Shown here piece after piece: positions 27,740 to 37,874 of a DNA stretch of 64,000 nucleotides; the first letter of the stretch is position 1, and every line of letters begins with the position of its first letter. The notes under the pieces were generated by a model. That model was not told where the DNA came from. It saw only the letters and a list, made by a program, of their open reading frames with translations, and did not search any database. This DNA comes from Polyangiaceae bacterium (lineage in GTDB: Bacteria; Myxococcota_A; Polyangia; Polyangiales; Polyangiaceae). The position numbers were made by a program, and so were the translations under genes. The stretch is from assembly GCA_013361525.1 (NCBI GenBank), contig JABFXY010000051.1, positions 62,001 to 126,000 on the forward strand, written 5' to 3'.

Positions 27740-28882
27740 TCAGTGGTTCTCAGGCTTCGGATTCAGCTCTGATTTGGCTGCGAGGGCGTCGTTGACGAAG
27801 ATGCGCGCCTTGTTGCGCAGCTTGAACGCGCCGGCCGAGACGAGCTTCTCCCCCGATTTCACCCCGTCGAGGACGGCGACGAAATCGCCGCGGCGCTGAC
27901 CGACGCGAACGAACTGCTGCCGAACCTCGAGGACCGGCTCACCATTGGGGCCTTTGGCGTCGGTGCCGCCTTCGACGTCCTGAATGACGAATACGGAGTC
28001 GCCGTACGGGGCGTGCACGATGGACGTCGCCGGCACGACGACGGACTGGCCGCTCGTCGGGAGCAGGACGGTGACGTTCGCGAACATGCCGGGTCGGAGC
28101 TTGTTGTCCTTGTTCGGGACGCTCGCGCGCAGCTTGATCGAACGCGACGACTCGTCCACCGAGGTGTCGATCGCCGCGATCGTCCCCTCGGCGGCGGCGT
28201 CGGGGGCGCCGTCGATCGCGACGCGAACTTTCATCCCGACCTCGACCGCTTGCTGCTGCGGAAGGGTGAAGTCGACGAACGTGCCCTCGACGGACTCGAG
28301 CGTCGTCATCGCCGTCCCTGGGTTGATGTATTGGCCGAGGTCGACGGTGCGGATACCGAGCTTGCCCGAGAAGGGCGCGCGCACCGACTTGCGCCGGATC
28401 TGCGCGTAGAGGAGCGCGAGCTCGGCGTCGGCCGACTTGAGCTGCGAGTCGTCCTGGTCGACCTGCGCGCTCGGCGCGACACCTTCTTTGCCGAGGGCGC
28501 GGGTGCGGCGCGCGGTGACGGCGGCGAGATCGCGCCGCACCTGCACCTGCGCGACCTGCGCTCGCTCGACGCTGGTGTCGAGCTCGACGAGGACGTCGCC
28601 CTGCTTCACGAGCGCACCCGATTCGAAGAGAATTTTGCTGACGACGCCGGGCGTCTCCGCGCTGATCGTCACCGACTTCATCGACGTGACGGTGCCGATG
28701 GTCGAGACCGTCTGCTCCCACGCTTGTTGATCCGCGAGGGAGGTCGCGACGGCTTCGGGGGGAGGCCCCGCTTTCTCCATCGCTTGGCCGAAGCCGATGA
28801 GCATCGAAATCTGTTGGAACTTGATGAAGACAAGCGCGCCGATCACCAGAAGGAGGCCCGCGATCGCAACCACGTAGCGCAT
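27740..28882 (-). CDS. RND efflux periplasmic adaptor (membrane fusion protein)
   Basis: The 380-residue protein starts MRYVVAIAGLLLVIGALVF, a membrane anchor or signal. It has the lipoyl-like hairpin (TISAETPGVVSKILFESGALVKQGDVLVELD), a coiled hairpin (VQVRRDLAAVTARRTRALG...ADAELALLYAQIRRKS), the lipoyl return (APFSGKLGIRTVDLGQYIN) and the beta-barrel and membrane-proximal domains (RPGMFANVTVLLPTSGQS, QQFVRVGQRRGDFVAVLDG). It links the pump at 24606 to an outer-membrane channel. It precedes the pump by 5 bases in one operon. The ribosome binding site is GAGG about 8 bases upstream. Confidence 0.94.
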   Translation of the reverse strand: MRYVVAIAGLLLVIGALVFIKFQQISMLIGFGQAMEKAGPPPEAVATSLADQQAWEQTVSTIGTVTSMKSVTISAETPGVVSKILFESGALVKQGDVLVELDTSVERAQVAQVQVRRDLAAVTARRTRALGKEGVAPSAQVDQDDSQLKSADAELALLYAQIRRKSVRAPFSGKLGIRTVDLGQYINPGTAMTTLESVEGTFVDFTLPQQQAVEVGMKVRVAIDGAPDAAAEGTIAAIDTSVDESSRSIKLRASVPNKDNKLRPGMFANVTVLLPTSGQSVVVPATSIVHAPYGDSVFVIQDVEGGTDAKGPNGEPVLEVRQQFVRVGQRRGDFVAVLDGVKSGEKLVSAGAFKLRNKARIFVNDALAAKSELNPKPENH

Positions 28883-29050
28883 AAAGGAACCTCGTAACGA
28901 GCGGTTGGGAGCGTGCTACTAGCACCGCCGAAACGATTGGCGACCGAAAGTTGTCCGCGCGTTGGCACCATTCTCACGAAGTGACACGACGAGCGATTTC
29001 GCTGTCAGGGATGGTTAAACGCTGCGTCTGTGCGCGCGTGGTTTGTCCAT

Positions 29051-29088
29051 AAAAAAGTCGCGCTCACGCCTTGCGATGCGTGAGCGCG
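29051..29088 (-). terminator. Intrinsic terminator of the trehalose synthase gene
   Basis: CGCGCTCACGC (29059-29069) pairs perfectly with GCGTGAGCGCG (29078-29088) around an 8-base loop. Read on the minus strand, the stem is followed by AC and then six Ts (29056-29051), a classical rho-independent terminator 37 bases past the stop of the trehalose synthase gene (29125). It separates that transcript from the RND pump operon. Confidence 0.9.
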
Positions 29089-29124
29089 TCCTTAGCGACG
29101 ATCACCGAGCCGCGAGGAATCCGA

Positions 29125-32100
29125 TCAGACTCGCGGCGGCGGCAGCAGGTTCATCATTCCGCGCACCGGGATGAACAGCCATTCGGGCCGGTTGTTGAGC
29201 TCGTACGATATCTCGTAGACGCATTTTTCCAGCGTATAGAAACGGAGCAGCAGCGACCGCGTGCCGATGTCCTTCGGCACGAGGACGGAGCCCTCGAGGC
29301 GCGTCACGTACCCGTCGACGTACGCGGCGCTCGTCCACGCGGCCCAGGCCTCCGCCCAGGGGCGCAGCCGCGCTTCGTCTTGCACGCGCTGGAAGCCCCC
29401 TCGCAGGCTCGACTCCGCGACGTACGAGAACGAGCGCACCATGCCTGCGACGTCTCGCAACGGCGAGCGCTTGTATCGACGCTCGCGGAGGGGGCGAGCG
29501 GGCTCGCCCTCGAAGTCGATGATGACGAAGTCGTCGCCGGTGAAGAGCACTTGGCCGAGATGGAGATCGCCGTGACCGCGTGCGCGCACGGCGTCGAGCG
29601 GCTCACGGATGATTTCCGCGAGGGCGTGCTCGATGCGCGGCTGGTCGTGCAGCAGCGTCTCGTAGAGGGCCCGGCTCGCGTGCGGAAGCTCTTTCTTTCG
29701 CTTCGAGATGAGCTCGATCGACCGAGCGAGCATGCCGCGCGCCCGTTGGAAGAGCGACTGCTGGTGCATGAGCGTGAACGGCTCGGGCACGAAAGCCGGG
29801 TGGGTGCCGGAAGCGAGCGCGAGGTGGATCTCCGCCGTGCGCTCGCCGAGCTTACGCGCGTGCCGCAGATGATGCGCCGCGAGGCGAAGGATCGGCTCCG
29901 GCGGCTCGAGCGAAACGGCGTCGTACGGGTTTGGGGCGGCCAGCAGCGGCTGCTGCTCCATGCTGAGCGCCGCCTCGAAGACCCCTTCGATCTCGTGCGT
30001 GAACAGGTCCCATGCGAGGCCTTGGTGCGGGACGAACTCCGTCAGCACGGCGACGGCAGCGGCGTCGCCCGAGTCGGGACGCAGCGTCACCGAGCCAAGG
30101 ATGCGCGGGACTTTGACGGAGGGGGCGTTGTCCGCGAGGAACGCGCCGACCTCGATCTCGGCGTTCACGCCCCCCTCGATTTGGCGAAACACCTTGAGGA
30201 GAGCGCGATCTCCGAGCTGAACCGTCGAGTTCGTCTGCTCGAGCTCGGTATGGCGAATCGTCGGCTCGCCGGCGACGAGCACCTCTTCGAGCGCGTTGTA
30301 CGGCACACCTTCGAGGCGCGCGGCTTCACCCGTGAGCGTGCCCGCCGTCCGCGTGATTCCGTAAAAGACCTTCGCCGCCTCGCCGGTGACGAGGGCGTCG
30401 TACAGCAAGCCGCGCTGGGGCTCCGTCGGCGCCGGCAGCGACATCGAGGGCGGCACGCTGCTCCGCGGGCCCGGCTCGATCGAGAGGCTCGCGATGATCG
30501 AGTGCGGCACCTGATGTTGAAGATGTTGCGCCGCTTCGCCCGATCGAAAGCCGAGCGGGATCATGTAGAGCTGCGGCTCGCCTTCGGCGAAGTCGATCTC
30601 GAGGAGCGTGATGAGGACGCGCCCGTACTCGCCCGTCCCTTCCAAGACATCGACGACGCGCGCCCCGGTTTGCGGCCGCAGTTTCCCGCGGAACCAGCGG
30701 CGCTGCGTCGCATAGGCGGCGAGCACCTTCGCGAGAAGCGCGCGCTCCTCGACGATCATGGACCATGAATCCGCGACCGTGATCGACGGTAGCTCCTGCG
30801 TGCCTACGCCGACTCCTTCGAGGTGGAATGCAAAGTACGCGTGAGGCGAAAAGCTGAGCGGGTAGGGCGCTTCGGTGAGGGACGGGAAGCGCACGCGGCC
30901 GAACAGCTCGATCGGCGTACGGCCGGCGAACTGCGGAACATGAAGCTCCGCGAACTGCGGCTTGCTCGACAGATTCGCGACGAAGACGACGTGCTCGTCG
31001 CCGTGGGAGCGGACGAACCCGAGGATCTTCGGATTGTCGAGCTGCAATAGCTCGATGTCGCCGTGACCGAGAACGGGATTCTCTTTTCGGAGGGCGATGA
31101 GCCGTTTCGTCCAGCGAAGGAGGCTCGCCGGGCTCTCGTGCTGAAGCTCTACGTTGACCGCCTCGTAATGGTATTCGGGATCGATGATGACGGGCAGATA
31201 GAGCTTTTGCGGATTGGCGCGCGAGAACCCGGCATTGCGATCGGCGCTCCATTGCATCGGTGTGCGGACGCCGTCACGGTCACCGAGGTAGACGTTGTCG
31301 CCCATCCCGATCTCGTCGCCGTAATAAAGGACGGGTGTCCCCGGCAGCGTCATCAGCATCGCGGTCATGAGCTCGATGCGGCTGCGCGACTTCAAGAGCG
31401 GCGCGAGCCTCCGTCGAATGCCGAGATTGATCCGCGCGGCGGGATCTTCGGTGTACGCCGTATACATGTAATCGCGGTCTTCGTCGGTCACCATCTCGAG
31501 CGTCAGCTCGTCGTGATTGCGAAGGAACGTCGCCCATTGACAGGTAGGCGGGATGGTCGGCGTCTGGCGGAGGATGTCCAGGATGGGAAAGCTGTCCTCC
31601 ATTTGCACCGCCATGAACATGCGAGGCATGAGCGGGAAGTGGAAGTTCATGTGGCATTCGTCGCCGTTTCCGAAGTACGAGGCGGCGTCGGCGGGCCACT
31701 GGTTCGCCTCCGCGAGCAGCATTCGCCCCATGTACTTGGTGTCGACGTGTGCGCGCAGCTTTCGCAGGAACGCATGCGTCTCGGGGAGGTTCTCGCAACT
31801 GGTGCCCTCGCGCTCGTACAAGTACGGAACCGCGTCGAGGCGCAGCCCGTCGACGCCCATGTCGAACCAGAAGTCGAGCACGCGGAGAACGGCGTCGTGT
31901 ACGGCGAGGTTGTCGAAGTTCAGATCCGGTTGATGGGAGTAGAAGCGGTGCCAATAGTAGGCGCGCGCGACCGGGTCCCACGCCCAGTTCGACGTCTCGA
32001 AATCCTTGAAGATGATGCGCGCCTTCGCATAGCGCTCGGGCGTGTCGCTCCAAACATAGAAGTCGCGCTCGGGGCTGCCGGGAGGTGCGCGGCGCGCGCG

Positions 32101-32487
32101 CTGGAACCACGCGTGGTCCACCGAGGTGTGGTTGATGACGAGCTCGGTGATGACGCGGATGCCCCGGTGGTGCGCGCCGTCGAGGAACCGCTTGAAGTCG
32201 TCGAGCGTGCCGTACGAAGGATGGACGTTGGTGTAATCGGCGATGTCGTAGCCGCCGTCGCGCAGCGGTGAGGGGTAGAAGGGCAAGAGCCAGAGCGCGG
32301 TGACGCCGAGATCCTCGAGAAAATCGAGCCTCGACGTGAGCCCGGGCAAATCGCCGATCCCGTCACCGTTGGAATCCGCGAAGGCGCGCACGTGCGCCTC
32401 GTAGATGACGGCGTTTTTGAACCACAACGGATCCGGCTTCAGCGCGGCGGGCTTGCGGATTGGATGTCTTCGTGATTTCCAGTCCAT
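29125..32487 (-). CDS. treS: Trehalose synthase-maltokinase fusion
   Basis: Start taken at ATG 32487 ([12 protein letters not shown]), with AGGA about 9 bases upstream; earlier in-frame bases give no domain. The 1120-residue protein has a GH13 trehalose synthase (about 20-560): [26 protein letters not shown], nucleophile Asp in [12 protein letters not shown], acid Glu in LLAEANQWP, and the NHDEL Asp. The C-terminal part (about 620-1120) is a maltokinase: [33 protein letters not shown] (aminoglycoside-kinase-like HGDLHLGQ and DFEG). It would interconvert trehalose and maltose and phosphorylate maltose to maltose 1-phosphate. The fusion is well known. A divergent 4-alpha-glucanotransferase starts 132 bases away. 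Confidence 0.95.
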   Translation of the reverse strand: MDWKSRRHPIRKPAALKPDPLWFKNAVIYEAHVRAFADSNGDGIGDLPGLTSRLDFLEDLGVTALWLLPFYPSPLRDGGYDIADYTNVHPSYGTLDDFKRFLDGAHHRGIRVITELVINHTSVDHAWFQRARRAPPGSPERDFYVWSDTPERYAKARIIFKDFETSNWAWDPVARAYYWHRFYSHQPDLNFDNLAVHDAVLRVLDFWFDMGVDGLRLDAVPYLYEREGTSCENLPETHAFLRKLRAHVDTKYMGRMLLAEANQWPADAASYFGNGDECHMNFHFPLMPRMFMAVQMEDSFPILDILRQTPTIPPTCQWATFLRNHDELTLEMVTDEDRDYMYTAYTEDPAARINLGIRRRLAPLLKSRSRIELMTAMLMTLPGTPVLYYGDEIGMGDNVYLGDRDGVRTPMQWSADRNAGFSRANPQKLYLPVIIDPEYHYEAVNVELQHESPASLLRWTKRLIALRKENPVLGHGDIELLQLDNPKILGFVRSHGDEHVVFVANLSSKPQFAELHVPQFAGRTPIELFGRVRFPSLTEAPYPLSFSPHAYFAFHLEGVGVGTQELPSITVADSWSMIVEERALLAKVLAAYATQRRWFRGKLRPQTGARVVDVLEGTGEYGRVLITLLEIDFAEGEPQLYMIPLGFRSGEAAQHLQHQVPHSIIASLSIEPGPRSSVPPSMSLPAPTEPQRGLLYDALVTGEAAKVFYGITRTAGTLTGEAARLEGVPYNALEEVLVAGEPTIRHTELEQTNSTVQLGDRALLKVFRQIEGGVNAEIEVGAFLADNAPSVKVPRILGSVTLRPDSGDAAAVAVLTEFVPHQGLAWDLFTHEIEGVFEAALSMEQQPLLAAPNPYDAVSLEPPEPILRLAAHHLRHARKLGERTAEIHLALASGTHPAFVPEPFTLMHQQSLFQRARGMLARSIELISKRKKELPHASRALYETLLHDQPRIEHALAEIIREPLDAVRARGHGDLHLGQVLFTGDDFVIIDFEGEPARPLRERRYKRSPLRDVAGMVRSFSYVAESSLRGGFQRVQDEARLRPWAEAWAAWTSAAYVDGYVTRLEGSVLVPKDIGTRSLLLRFYTLEKCVYEISYELNNRPEWLFIPVRGMMNLLPPPRV

Positions 32488-32619
32488 CTCTCGGGTTCCT
32501 AGGTGAACCGTGCCATACCCGTTCGTCGTTTGGCTAACGGGCACGACGATCGGGCAAGACGATTGCACCGAACGTTCCCGAGACGATCCACCGCGTTGCG
32601 GTGTCGGTGTGAGGCAAAA

Positions 32620-34506
32620 ATGTCGATAGCGGTCGAGCCGCTCAACACCGCCTCAGGCGTGTCTGCTCGGTTCACCGAGGCTGCACGGGCTGCGCTCGCG
32701 CGCTTGGGTATCGAGCATCTCGTGCTGTCGATTCACCAAGTGAGCTTCCCTGCTGGTGATCTCGATATCGGCTACGGGAGCCCCTACGCTCCGCGTGCAA
32801 CGGAATTTCTCGCTTGGGCTGCAGCGCTGGGGTTCACGGGTGTGGCATTCGGGCCTCAGGGCATCACCAGCCGCATCAACCCCTCCCCGTACGACGCGAC
32901 GGCGTTCAGCCGTAACCCGCTGCACGTCTCGGTGGCGGACCTCGTGGCGCGAGGCCTCCTCGACGAGCGCGATCTCGCCTCGATCGTCGCCGACACAGAC
33001 GCCGATCGTGCCCGTTATGTCGCGGCCTACGACGCGGCCCGCGCGCTCCTCGGCAAGGCTGCGGAGCGCGCGCTCGAACGCGACGGAGCGGAGCCACCGG
33101 AGCTGCGGCGTTTTCGAGAACGGTCGTCGTGGCTCGAAGCGGAGTCTCGCTTCGAGCGGATCGCGCGCGCCACGAAGGACGACGATTGGACGCGATGGCC
33201 CGAGGGCTGGCGAGCCTCGGGTGAGCGGGATCGAACATTCGAGATGGAGCAATGCCTGTTGTTCGAGCAGCATCAGGCATTTCGATCCGCGATGGGGCGC
33301 GCCGGGCTTCGTCTCTATGCCGACGTCGCCATCGGGACGAGCTTTCGCGACCGCGCGCTTTATGGCGACCTGTTCTTGCCGGGATATCGAATGGGCGCGC
33401 CGCCCAGCCGCACCAATCCCGACGGGCAGCCGTGGGGCTATCCGATTCTCGATCCGAGGCGGTTCGTCGAGGGTGGAGCGAGCCGCGCGTTCCTGTCCGC
33501 GCGCGTGGAGAGCCTGCTCGACGATTACGACGGGTTGCGGATCGACCACCCGCACGGCTGGGTGTGTCCCTGGGCTTATCGGGCCGAAGATGTCGATCCA
33601 TTGCGTGCGGTTCAGGGGGGCGCGCGCCTCTTCGAATCACCCGATTTGGACGACCACCCGGCGCTCGCGGGTTTTGCGCGCGTTCGGCCCGAGCAAATCG
33701 ACCGCGAGCGACCTCGCTATGCCGATGATTGGGTGAAGAGTCTCGAGCCGGAGCAGGTGGACCGATATGCCGTCGCATTCGACCAGATCCTCGCGGCCCT
33801 GCGCGCCCGTGGTGCCGGGCCTCGGGATCTGCTCGTCGAAGTGCTGAGCACGTGCCCCCGCCCCCTCGCCGCCGTCCTCGCTCGCCACCAGCTCGGTCGC
33901 TTCCGCGTGACGCAAAAGGCGAAGACCGAGGATCCAACGGACGTGTACCGCGGCGATCAAGCCAAGCGCGAGGATTGGATCATGGTCGGCAATCACGACA
34001 CGCCGCCGCTCGCGCTCGTCCTCGATCGATGGAAGGGCGGCGCGGAGATCGACCGTCGCGCCGCGTATCTCGCGAGTCGGCTCGCGCCGGACCCGTTCAC
34101 GCGCGTGACCCTCGGCGTTCGGCTGGCGCGCGACGAGTCGGCGATGGTCGAAGGCATGCTCGCGGAGACGCTCGTCGGGCCGGCGAAGAACGTGATCGTG
34201 TTCTGGGCGGACCTCTTCGGCGAGCGGCGGATCTACAACCGCCCCGGTGAGGTCCACGAGGAAAACTGGACCTTGCGTGTCCCTGCGGCGTTCGAGCGGG
34301 CGTGGTTGAGCGGCGTGCGAGGCGGGACGGCTCCGCACTGGGGTCGTGTGCTCGCGCTGGCTCTCGCGGCAAAAGGGCTCGATCGAGACGACGAAGGCCG
34401 CGCGATTCGTTCCCTGCTCGAGACCTTCGACACCGCCGACCTCGATGACGGCGGCAACACGCCGATTTCTACGGTAACCGGTCCTGGAGTAAGCTCGGGG
34501 AGTTAG
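32620..34506 (+). CDS. malQ: 4-alpha-glucanotransferase (GH77), divergent from treS
   Basis: The 628-residue protein, start ATG 32620 with GAGG 6 bases upstream, is an amylomaltase-type enzyme. Signatures: [28 protein letters not shown], nucleophile region [14 protein letters not shown], acid/base candidate Glu in [11 protein letters not shown], and [11 protein letters not shown] (the NHDT Asp). The N-terminal ~80 residues ([19 protein letters not shown]) are shorter than the usual GH77 domain layout but lack the CBM20 modules of plant-type DPE2. It would transfer glucan segments between malto-oligosaccharides, fitting the neighbouring maltose-producing trehalose synthase. A palindromic hairpin follows the stop. 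Confidence 0.9.
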   Translation: MSIAVEPLNTASGVSARFTEAARAALARLGIEHLVLSIHQVSFPAGDLDIGYGSPYAPRATEFLAWAAALGFTGVAFGPQGITSRINPSPYDATAFSRNPLHVSVADLVARGLLDERDLASIVADTDADRARYVAAYDAARALLGKAAERALERDGAEPPELRRFRERSSWLEAESRFERIARATKDDDWTRWPEGWRASGERDRTFEMEQCLLFEQHQAFRSAMGRAGLRLYADVAIGTSFRDRALYGDLFLPGYRMGAPPSRTNPDGQPWGYPILDPRRFVEGGASRAFLSARVESLLDDYDGLRIDHPHGWVCPWAYRAEDVDPLRAVQGGARLFESPDLDDHPALAGFARVRPEQIDRERPRYADDWVKSLEPEQVDRYAVAFDQILAALRARGAGPRDLLVEVLSTCPRPLAAVLARHQLGRFRVTQKAKTEDPTDVYRGDQAKREDWIMVGNHDTPPLALVLDRWKGGAEIDRRAAYLASRLAPDPFTRVTLGVRLARDESAMVEGMLAETLVGPAKNVIVFWADLFGERRIYNRPGEVHEENWTLRVPAAFERAWLSGVRGGTAPHWGRVLALALAAKGLDRDDEGRAIRSLLETFDTADLDDGGNTPISTVTGPGVSSGS

Positions 34507-34510
34507 CTAC

Positions 34511-34532
34511 ATCGAGAATCGTGATTCTCGAT
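34511..34532. terminator. Near-perfect palindromic hairpin after malQ
   Basis: ATCGAGAATC (34511-34520) and GATTCTCGAT (34523-34532) are perfect reverse complements separated by GT. It starts 5 bases after the malQ stop. There is no T run, so it may be a transcript end or a protein-binding palindrome. A second palindrome of the same core (GAATC-NN-GATTC) lies at 42669. Confidence 0.45.
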
Positions 34533-34652
34533 CGGAAGCGAAGGAATCAGGTCGAGCAGAGAGCGGGATTCCGCGAAACGCCGCGCACCCTCGCCCCGTC
34601 AGGGGTGAGCGGCGCGTAGCGGAACCACGCTCGCTGATTTAGAAGGGTCCAA

Positions 34653-36287
34653 TTGCCCTCCGCGCGCAGAATGCTCTCCGATGGTCGAGCTCGAGCTTAC
34701 CGGCCGGTCCGTTACGAAGGGATCGCAGCGGCGCTCGGTCCCCATATCGGTTGGATGACCGATGAACAGCGCGAGAGCTTTCGCTCCGCGTTGGATCTCG
34801 GCGAGCTCGGGCGCGCGCACGACCAGCTGCTGATTCTGCAAGAGCGGTATCCGAAGAACGTCACCATCAAGAAGACGCTCGGCCTGTTTCGCGCACAGGT
34901 GATGTCGCGTTACGAGGAGGCGCTCGGCGGCCTCCACGTCGTGCCGCACAAAACGCGATCGTTTCCGACGACGCGCCTCGGCGATCGCGAGCGCTTCGCC
35001 GAGCTCATCGACGGATCGACACCGGTCGAAGGCATTCTGCGCAAATCGAAGCAGGATCGGCTTCGAGGGCTCGAAGCGCTCGCCGCCTGGTTCAAGACGG
35101 GCGCGATTGAAGTCGTCGACCCGGGGGCCGCACCCGTCATGGGGGACGAGCCGCGCTCGAGCCCGATGGTCTACACGAAGAGCGCCGTGCGCGTGCTCGA
35201 GTCGCGTCCGCCACCGCCGATCTCCAATCCCCCGGAGGAGGGCACGGCGTCCGCGTATGCGCACGCCGAGCGACCCCCGAGCTCCCCTTCGCACGATGGC
35301 GGGCGTGATCGTGGCAATGAGACGCTCCCGCCGGCGCTGCGCACCGGGCTTCGACCGCTGAGCGTGCCGCCGCCGAAGGCGCAGCGCCCGACGCCGCTCG
35401 CCGTCCCGGCCGTGTTGCTCGGCTCGGAAGAATCCATTCCGCAGAGCAGCCGTCTGACGCTCGCGGATCCGGTCGAGATCGCGATGCAGACGGAGCGCAT
35501 GCAGCAGATCCCGACGCCCGTGCCGCCGGCGCCGGATCGGAAGCAAAAGGAGGAGCGCCCGGTGCCGCAGGAGGACGACGACGTCCCCGCGGCGCTGCGT
35601 TTCGACCGTGAATCACCGGTACCGAACTCGCCCGCAGCTCCTGTGGCGGCTCCAACTCCGGCTCCCGCTCCTACTCCTGTTGCTCCCATGCCGGTGCGCG
35701 TTGCCGAGGTCGCACGGCCGCGTGAGAAACCACTCGCTACCGCGCCTCCACACACGGAGCACGAGGAGACGGGCCGACGTTCGTCGTGGATGTGGATCGC
35801 AGGCGCGGCGCTGCTCGTCGCGTCGGGCGTCGTCTTCTATTTCGCGAGCTCGATGTCGTCGCAGCCTGCAAACCAAGCGTCCCCAGCAGGGACGACGCCG
35901 GAGCCGCCGCCGACCGGAAGCGCGCCGCCGGATCGCAATGCGCAAGCGCCTGTCGCGAGCGAGCCCGCGGCGTCGTCGACCGGCTCTGCGTCCGCCGAGA
36001 GCGCGGCCCAGATCCGTCTGGTGCTCGATCTGGAGCCGAAGAATGCGCGCGTGCTCTTGGACGGTGTCGCATTGCCGCCGAAGGCAAAAGAGCACGTGCT
36101 TCCCAAAGACGGAAAGCAACACGAGCTGCGCGTCGAGGCCGCGGGTTATCGCAAGCGCAAGCTGACGTTCGTCGCGGACGCCGACGTGCGACTGGTCGTG
36201 AGCCTCGAGATCGTACCGCCCGCGAGCCCCGCGCCGACGACGGCGCCTACCACCGCGCCGCCGCCATCGCCCGGTATCTACGACTGA
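34653..36287 (+). CDS. Membrane protein with Pro/Ser linker and PEGA-like C-terminus
   Basis: The 544-residue protein (start TTG 34653 with AGAAGGG 5 bases upstream; ATG 34671 is the alternative) has an N-terminal ~140-residue region (ALGPHIGWMTDEQRESFRSALDLGEL) of no recognised family, possibly TPR-like. Then a long Pro/Ser/Ala-rich linker leads to one transmembrane segment (SSWMWIAGAALLVASGVVFYF, about 375). The outside part ends with a PEGA-like strand pattern: IRLVLDLEPKNARVLLDGV, KQHELRVEAAGYRKRKLTF. PEGA domains are surface-associated and frequent with myxobacterial kinases, but no kinase domain is present here. It lies upstream of the OmpA-like gene on the same strand. Function unknown. 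Confidence 0.65.
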   Translation: MPSARRMLSDGRARAYRPVRYEGIAAALGPHIGWMTDEQRESFRSALDLGELGRAHDQLLILQERYPKNVTIKKTLGLFRAQVMSRYEEALGGLHVVPHKTRSFPTTRLGDRERFAELIDGSTPVEGILRKSKQDRLRGLEALAAWFKTGAIEVVDPGAAPVMGDEPRSSPMVYTKSAVRVLESRPPPPISNPPEEGTASAYAHAERPPSSPSHDGGRDRGNETLPPALRTGLRPLSVPPPKAQRPTPLAVPAVLLGSEESIPQSSRLTLADPVEIAMQTERMQQIPTPVPPAPDRKQKEERPVPQEDDDVPAALRFDRESPVPNSPAAPVAAPTPAPAPTPVAPMPVRVAEVARPREKPLATAPPHTEHEETGRRSSWMWIAGAALLVASGVVFYFASSMSSQPANQASPAGTTPEPPPTGSAPPDRNAQAPVASEPAASSTGSASAESAAQIRLVLDLEPKNARVLLDGVALPPKAKEHVLPKDGKQHELRVEAAGYRKRKLTFVADADVRLVVSLEIVPPASPAPTTAPTTAPPPSPGIYD

Positions 36288-36341
36288 GGTCCACGCGCGT
36301 CGAAAGCGCGCACTGCGTCATCGTGCGTTAGAGTGGCCCGC

Positions 36342-37139
36342 ATGAGTCGCCAATCGATGAAAGCTCGAGTGCTGTCCGCGTGCGCGCTCTCCGCCTCCAT
36401 GGCCGTGGCAGCGTGCGGCGTGCCGCAGGCTCAATACGATGCAGCGCTCGCGGACGCGAGCAAGGAGAAGGGACGGAGCGCGGAGCTCGAAAAGCAGCTC
36501 GCGGACGCGAAGGCGGAGGCCGAGCGCGCGAAGGCGTCGAGCCCGCCCGAGGCAGCGAAGCCGACGGAAGGCGTCGACGAAAAGACGAAGGCGGAGCTCG
36601 ACGAGCTGCGAAAACAGAAGGCTGCGGCCGATGCTCGCTTGAAGACCTTCGACGAGCTCGTCGCGCGCTTCAAAAAGATGATCGACGCCGGAAAGCTCGA
36701 GATCAACGTGCGGCGCGGGCAGATCGTCCTCGCGCTGGAGACCGACGTCCTCTTCGATGCCGGCAAGACGGAGATCAAGAAGGAGGGGGAGGCCGCGCTG
36801 AAGGAGATCGCCGACGCCATCAAGACGGTGAGCGGGCGGCGCTTCCAGGTCGCGGGGCACACCGATACCGCGCCCATCAAGACGAAGGAGTACCCGTCGA
36901 ACTGGGAGCTCTCCACCGCGCGCGCGGTCGTCGTGGTGAAGCTCCTGGTCAAACAAGGCGTCAAATCCGCCAATTTGTCGGCGGCCGGGTTCGCCGAGTA
37001 CGACCCCGTCGGTAACAACACCTCCCCCGGGGGCCGCGCCAAGAACCGCCGAATCGAGATCATCCTCGTCCCGAACATCGAGGAGATCGTCGGCATCACC
37101 GAGCTCGACGCGAAGCACGGGGCCGGAAAGAAGAAGTAA
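36342..37139 (+). CDS. OmpA-family peptidoglycan-binding lipoprotein
   Basis: Read from ATG 36342 (GTG 36333 is three codons earlier) the 265-residue protein has a lipoprotein signal (VLSACALSASMAVAACG). A coiled coil (about 30-100, KGRSAELEKQLADAKAEAER) precedes a C-terminal OmpA domain: LETDVLFDAGKTEIKKEG, FQVAGHTDTAPI, NWELSTARAVVVVKLLV, and NRRIEIILVP with the conserved Arg of peptidoglycan binding. It is of the Pal/OmpA-like kind that tethers the outer membrane to peptidoglycan. It is probably transcribed with, or just after, the PEGA-like membrane protein. Confidence 0.9.
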   Translation: MSRQSMKARVLSACALSASMAVAACGVPQAQYDAALADASKEKGRSAELEKQLADAKAEAERAKASSPPEAAKPTEGVDEKTKAELDELRKQKAAADARLKTFDELVARFKKMIDAGKLEINVRRGQIVLALETDVLFDAGKTEIKKEGEAALKEIADAIKTVSGRRFQVAGHTDTAPIKTKEYPSNWELSTARAVVVVKLLVKQGVKSANLSAAGFAEYDPVGNNTSPGGRAKNRRIEIILVPNIEEIVGITELDAKHGAGKKK

Positions 37140-37200
37140 CGAACCTTACAATGGTGACGACGCGCCCCGTTCCCTATAAAACTGCGGAGCGAGGTGCGTC

Positions 37201-37839
37201 GTGGCTCGATTCGATCGCGCATGGTCGTGGGCGCCGCTGGGGCTTCGGATGGCCGGGCTTTTGGTGGCGGCATCGTTGTTCGGCTGTGCCGAGGGCAGTG
37301 ACGGCCCCTTCGGCGGCGCAGGCACGCAAGGCGGCTCACCACCGGGGCAAGGTGGCAATGGCGGCGCCGGTGGGACCACGATTTCGATGATGGGAGGCGG
37401 CGGCGAAGGGCAGACATCGACGAGCACGTCGACGTCGACTTCGACCTCCACCAACTCGTCGACCAGCTCCGTCATGGCCATGTGCCCCGACGACGATTGC
37501 AACGGCGGCGAGACTTGCTCGACGTGTCCCGACGATTGCGGCGCGTGCTGTCCCAACGGGACGTGCGACCCCAACGAGAGCTTCGCCTCGTGCCCCGCGG
37601 ACTGTCCGACGACGTGTCCGAACGGCAACTGCGACGCCGGGGAGGATGCGCAATCCTGTCCCGACGATTGCGCAACGGGGGATTGCCCCCACGACGAATG
37701 CCAAACCGGCGCCGCGCTGCCGCTCGATTGTTCGGCGTGCGCAGCGGCGGTCTGCTTCTCGATCCCCGAATGTTGCATCCTCGGCTGGGACGCCGATTGC
37801 GTGACCGAGGCCGAGGATCAATTCCTCTGTAGCTGCTGA
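37201..37839 (+). CDS. Cys-rich lipoprotein with Thr/Ser-repeat linker
   Basis: The 212-residue protein starts at GTG 37201 behind GAGG (37191-37194). A lipoprotein signal (GLRMAGLLVAASLFGC) leads into a Gly-rich stretch, then a Thr/Ser repeat (STSTSTSTSTSTNSS) encoded by tcgacgagcacgtcgac-type repeats, and a Cys-rich C-terminal half with recurrent CP-D-DC units (CSTCPDDCGACCPNGTC, FASCPADCPTTCPNGNC). It is probably a surface lipoprotein with disulfide-stabilised short repeats. Whether the repeats bind something is unknown; similar modules occur in other myxobacterial surface proteins. A hairpin terminator separates it from the convergent next gene. Confidence 0.7.
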   Translation: MARFDRAWSWAPLGLRMAGLLVAASLFGCAEGSDGPFGGAGTQGGSPPGQGGNGGAGGTTISMMGGGGEGQTSTSTSTSTSTSTNSSTSSVMAMCPDDDCNGGETCSTCPDDCGACCPNGTCDPNESFASCPADCPTTCPNGNCDAGEDAQSCPDDCATGDCPHDECQTGAALPLDCSACAAAVCFSIPECCILGWDADCVTEAEDQFLCSC

Positions 37840-37848
37840 AGCCGTAGC

Positions 37849-37874
37849 GTCGCGGAGGTGAAACCCTCCGCGAC
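37849..37874. terminator. Perfect hairpin between convergent genes
   Basis: GTCGCGGAGG (37849-37858) pairs perfectly with CCTCCGCGAC (37865-37874) around TGAAAC. It sits between the Cys-rich lipoprotein stop (37839) and the stop of the convergent gene (37875), with no T tract. It is likely a bidirectional transcription end. Confidence 0.6.

Noticed and set aside
28930..28990. tggcaccattctcac as a sigma-54 promoter
   Set aside because: The TGC element at the correct spacing (TTGC) is missing.
32518..32541. CCCGTT...AACGGG 6-base arms between treS and malQ as an operator
   Set aside because: Arms are short with a 12-base spacer in GC-rich DNA; chance occurrence is likely.
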